Assembly: GCA_051453625.1 (NCBI GenBank)
Contig: JBOZIK010000001.1
Location: 247,023,446-247,087,445 of the forward strand
From: Welwitschia mirabilis
Lineage: Eukaryota; Gnetophyta; Gnetopsida; Welwitschiales
DNA: 64,000 nt
Direction of reading: 5' to 3'
A program made the translations under genes and the position numbers. The notes beneath the pieces are model-generated. The model was not told the DNA's origin and ran no database searches. It worked only from the letters and a program-made list of their open reading frames with translations. Every line of letters begins with the position of its first letter. The first letter of the stretch is position 1. Below are positions 60,680-64,000 of the stretch, piece by piece.

Positions 60680-62265
60680 AAAATGTGGGTTATAATAATA
60701 AGATTTTATATGTATTTGCCTTAGGAATTTAAATGTTATTCTCAAAATGCCAATAAAGCTTCCAAATGTTACATAGGACTAAAGGTCAACAATCAATCCA
60801 GATGAACATGTATAATGCTAGGTTGGTAATTACCACAAAATCTAGAACTCCAGGCCTATGCATTCTTACCAACACTACAATGACAGAAGAGATACTCAAA
60901 AGAATCCTTAACATCATAGAAAAGATATTTCCATGAAGCAAACCATGAATTCTATAAAAAAATACCAATGCAGAAATCTTAATAAATTGAACATCAAAAA
61001 ACTATAAACCTTAAATATTTATAGCTTTATGCTTTCATAAACTAGAAGCCACTTAAATGTTTCATGTTCTATTTATCTCTTTATGAATCTATTTGTTTTA
61101 GTTAATAACATCATAAGAGATCTTTATTTTAAAGGGGGAAAAACAATTCTTCCATCTATTTAAAAGATATCTACATGCACTTCCTACTAATCATTATCCA
61201 CATTAAATAATTTATCCATATCCTTTATATGATTTTAGGAAATCATTCTTTGATCTTTGTAAAGACCATAAAGCTCAAGTGCTTCTATTGGTGTTAACCA
61301 TTTTTTATGCAACTAAATGTAAGAAACATAGTACTAGCTGATTTACTCTAAGTTGAATACAATCTAGGTGAATGAAAAGGCCATGTACCTTTATTAGATG
61401 AAATCCACCAAGGTTTCAATTTTTGAAGCATTAATTTCAAAGTCTTAATATGCTTTTATTTTTATTAATGATTTATAAAACTCCAAAACTTTTAGATTTG
61501 TTTTAAAAAAAATCATGAAATAGAAATAGTGTTAGGGAAAAAAATACAATGAAAGAAACTATCACATGCTAGCTATGTAAATGTTTTTATTTATCTTGAT
61601 TGACTATGTTTCTAAAGATAATCCTTTATGCATCATTGTTATCCCAATATTTTACTATTGATTTGGAACATACATAAATTCTCTTTTATAATAATTAATA
61701 AAGTCAATATCTCCATCTTCTTTATTTAACATGAAAAGTTCTTAAGAAACAACAGAAAAACATTTCTCAGTTTGATTACTAAACAATAAAAATCACAAAA
61801 TAACTTCATTCCTTTTTTGATAACAATATTTTTTAGAAGACGAGCAAAAACAGTCATAAACATGCATAGTCTAAAGTATAGGAATTATTACTAAAACCTT
61901 TTTAGTGAGTGTAAGATTTTTCTTTTTCACTTATTCAACTTATGTTTAAATTAACTAATAGTGTATTTTCAAAATGCATGAATATTAATTAATCAATATT
62001 TTAGTTAAGATACATATATATTAAACTAGTCTTTAAAGCAAATGAAATACTCATGGGATTTAAATTGAATGGATAACATGGAAGGTGACATTTTGACATG
62101 TTTGAATTAAAGGGTGTATCAAGAAAGTTAGTGTCCTTTGGATTGAATTTTTTGTAAAATGTTTTAGCAGAAGAAGAAAGACTCTCATTAAGAAGACATC
62201 ATAGTCATCTAGCTTGCAATAGCTTATTCTTAAGAATGTGTTCCTTTTATCCAATGTTTAACCTT
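60680..62265. repeat. Unclassified repeat, copy B (about 1.59 kb)
   Basis: Diverged copy of 58885-60435 in the same orientation, roughly 85 percent identical by eye, with small indels. Minus-strand frame 62060-62254 corresponds to the one in copy A. Too diverged to be the other haplotype; probably a repeat family or an old tandem duplication. Confidence 0.65.
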
Positions 62266-62299
62266 TGTTTTGCCTATTCTAGATGAGTTATGTTCTAGA

Positions 62300-62935
62300 G
62301 AAAAAGCTAAATTTAAAATTATTGATTAGGTAGATTCATTATTGGTGGTCCTTATCCTAAGTTAAATCTAGTTCACTAGGGGAAGCATTAAAATGATTGG
62401 ATTTAGGTGAAGTAAAAGTAGTGGTAATGTTTAAGGGACTATTCTTATTTTATTTCTCATTTTTTGAAGAGAAAGACAAGGATTTAGCTAATGGGGTAAT
62501 GGTTCTCTAGAATGCATACACTAGCTTTTACCCCTTGGAAACTAGAGACATAGTATAACAAAGCCCTTTTCCATAATGTACTAATTTAGAAATGAATGTT
62601 ATTATTTGTAATGAGTTTTGAAAAGCTAAACTTCTAGAAAAGGTTGCAAAAAAATTTGGGCATTTGATTAATCTATATAAAACAATAGATAAAACATTTA
62701 CATCGGTATTAGCTAGGCTTTATGTTTGGTCTATATTTTAAGATATAAAGAAAAGAAAATAGATTTAGTTCAAATCCAAGTGGAATTTGAAAATCCTAAA
62801 TATGTAGTATCAAAATATTCCAATGCCATGTTAATTGTATTGGAAAATAAGCCACCTAGGATGAGATTATTAGCAAAGAACTATCAAATGCATGTAGTAT
62901 TAAAAGAAATAGCATCAAGAGTACAAGTGTAGAAA
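62300..62935 (+). pseudogene. LINE ORF1-like remnant (DUF4283 type)
   Basis: Around 62620-62720 the plus strand reads KAKLLEKVAKKFGHLINLYKTIDKTFTSVLARLYV with few interruptions. This resembles the end of the DUF4283 domain in plant L1-type ORF1 proteins (the VLEKVASKLGKPLKVDK.T....ARVLVEV pattern). A 68-codon frame (62726-62932) follows in another phase. RNA-binding role in the family; here broken. Confidence 0.5.
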
Positions 62936-63519
62936 GGAGTTAAAATATTTATATGGTAAACCTAAGGACTTACAAGAAGACTAAAAATGAAAAAAGAAGA
63001 AGCAATCTATAAACATGAAGTAGGAAAGTTTACATAAACATAGATTTAAGGGATTAAAATATCTTAAAGATCAAAAAGTGAAGTATCAAGAAGAAATGAA
63101 AAGAGAAAAGGAAACATGTGTTAATAGTATCCATAAGGAGAAATAAGTATAATAGGTACTAACGGTAGAGATAAAAAGACAAGATAAATTTAACATCTTC
63201 TAACCTAAAAAACATAGAAATAAAGATGGTAATATAGAAATAGGAAGTTCTTTCTTACTAAAAGGGAATGAAACATGCAACATCTAATAGAGTCTGAAAA
63301 ATACAAAGGAAAAAGTTAGAAAAACTTGGGAAAATATTTTAAATAAAATATCAGTTAAACTTGAAAGATAGGATTGATAAACATCTTAATAATAGAAAAA
63401 AGGATTCTTAAATATTTCATTTTAAAATATAAGGAGAATAGAAACCTCCTATTGAAATAAATCCCTTCTTGGTATAATCAAATCAACAAAATATAATATA
63501 GTTTAATTTGAGAAATAAA

Positions 63520-63990
63520 GTCATTCTATGCAAGGAGTTGGATTCATCACAATCATGGTAGAGATATAGTGTGTATTTTTACTTATTCTAAGTAATATTT
63601 CTTTAAAGATGGTTAAAATTAACAATTGGTTCATTACTATTCAAATGAAAATCATATCATAAACAATTTCTATGATTATCAAATCCATCAAATAAGGTTT
63701 TTAATTTTGTTGGATTTGATAGGAAGATATAATGATCAATGTTAGATTGTTATAGGTGAATTTAATAAATGTCACTATAAATGGGAAAGTTCTAGAAGTA
63801 AGGATTAAAATGAATATAAAATAAATGAGTAATTTCAATTATGTTAGAAAAATAAAATTTATAATATGAACCTCCTAAATTGTAAGTTTATGTGGTCTAA
63901 TCAAAGGATGAAAAAATTATAATTACGTAATAATTAATAAGGCCTAGAGTTTATGAAAGATAATTAATACAACTACATATACTTTAAGAG
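63520..63990 (+). pseudogene. LINE endonuclease remnant
   Basis: The plus strand reads a VIGEFNKCH segment (about 63755) for the catalytic GDFN motif of apurinic-type LINE endonucleases, with Asp replaced by Glu, then MNLLNCKFMWSNQRM (about 63865-63910), matching IDLPL.GG.FTWSN. Several frameshifts. The element continues past the window. Confidence 0.55.
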
Positions 63991-64000
63991 GGTTAATTAG

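Noticed and set aside
1-64000. CRISPR arrays, bacterial operons, tRNA or rRNA genes
   Set aside because: No regular repeat-spacer structure, no prokaryotic gene signals and no tRNA box A/B pairs or rRNA sequence were seen.

Overview
This window is nuclear DNA of a seed plant: very AT-rich, intron-containing, and dominated by decayed transposable elements. There are no operons, Shine-Dalgarno sites or CRISPR arrays. The only recognisable host genes are microsomal cytochrome P450 copies of the plant A-type (CYP71 clan, CYP76/CYP75-like) at the right end. Species cannot be read from the sequence. The heavy load of old Athila/Tat-like Ty3/gypsy elements would suit a large plant genome, possibly a gymnosperm, but that is a guess. 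Sixteen runs of N mark this as a scaffolded draft. Three early gaps are flanked by the same 77-80 bases on both sides, so they are unmerged contig ends.

Layout. 1-~6300: decayed Ty3/gypsy element with gag, protease and integrase tail but no RT/RNase H, followed by a probable LTR with a TATA box. 7208-18925: a CACTA (En/Spm-type) DNA transposon with matching termini, an AAA target-site duplication and palindromic subterminal repeats. It carries a diverged internal duplication. 19879-~29392: the most complete retrotransposon, an Athila-like gypsy element in the order gag, protease, RT, RNase H, integrase, 3' ORF, between short direct repeats. 29393-35408: AT-rich DNA with a degenerate ~22-bp minisatellite. 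35412-41747: a second CACTA element with a TTC target-site duplication; the left end of a third starts at 41845. 43992-51479: an LTR element with gag and protease remnants that lies directly behind the P450 genes.

51480-58260: P450 cluster, all on the minus strand. From upstream to downstream (right to left) it holds copy 1 (N-terminal part, several lesions), copy 2 (nearly complete, one in-frame TGA, 5' end in a gap) and copy 3 (C-terminal piece only). Copies 2 and 3 each have the same ~3-kb retroelement tail downstream. The retroelement therefore inserted before the locus duplicated, unless the two are alternative versions interleaved by the scaffolder. 58885-62265 is an unclassified ~1.55-kb repeat present twice around a gap, and 62300-64000 holds a decayed LINE (ORF1 plus endonuclease).

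No intact transposase, reverse transcriptase or host gene is present. The most informative signals are the transposon termini, a non-coding module conserved in four retroelement copies, and the P450-plus-LTR duplication.
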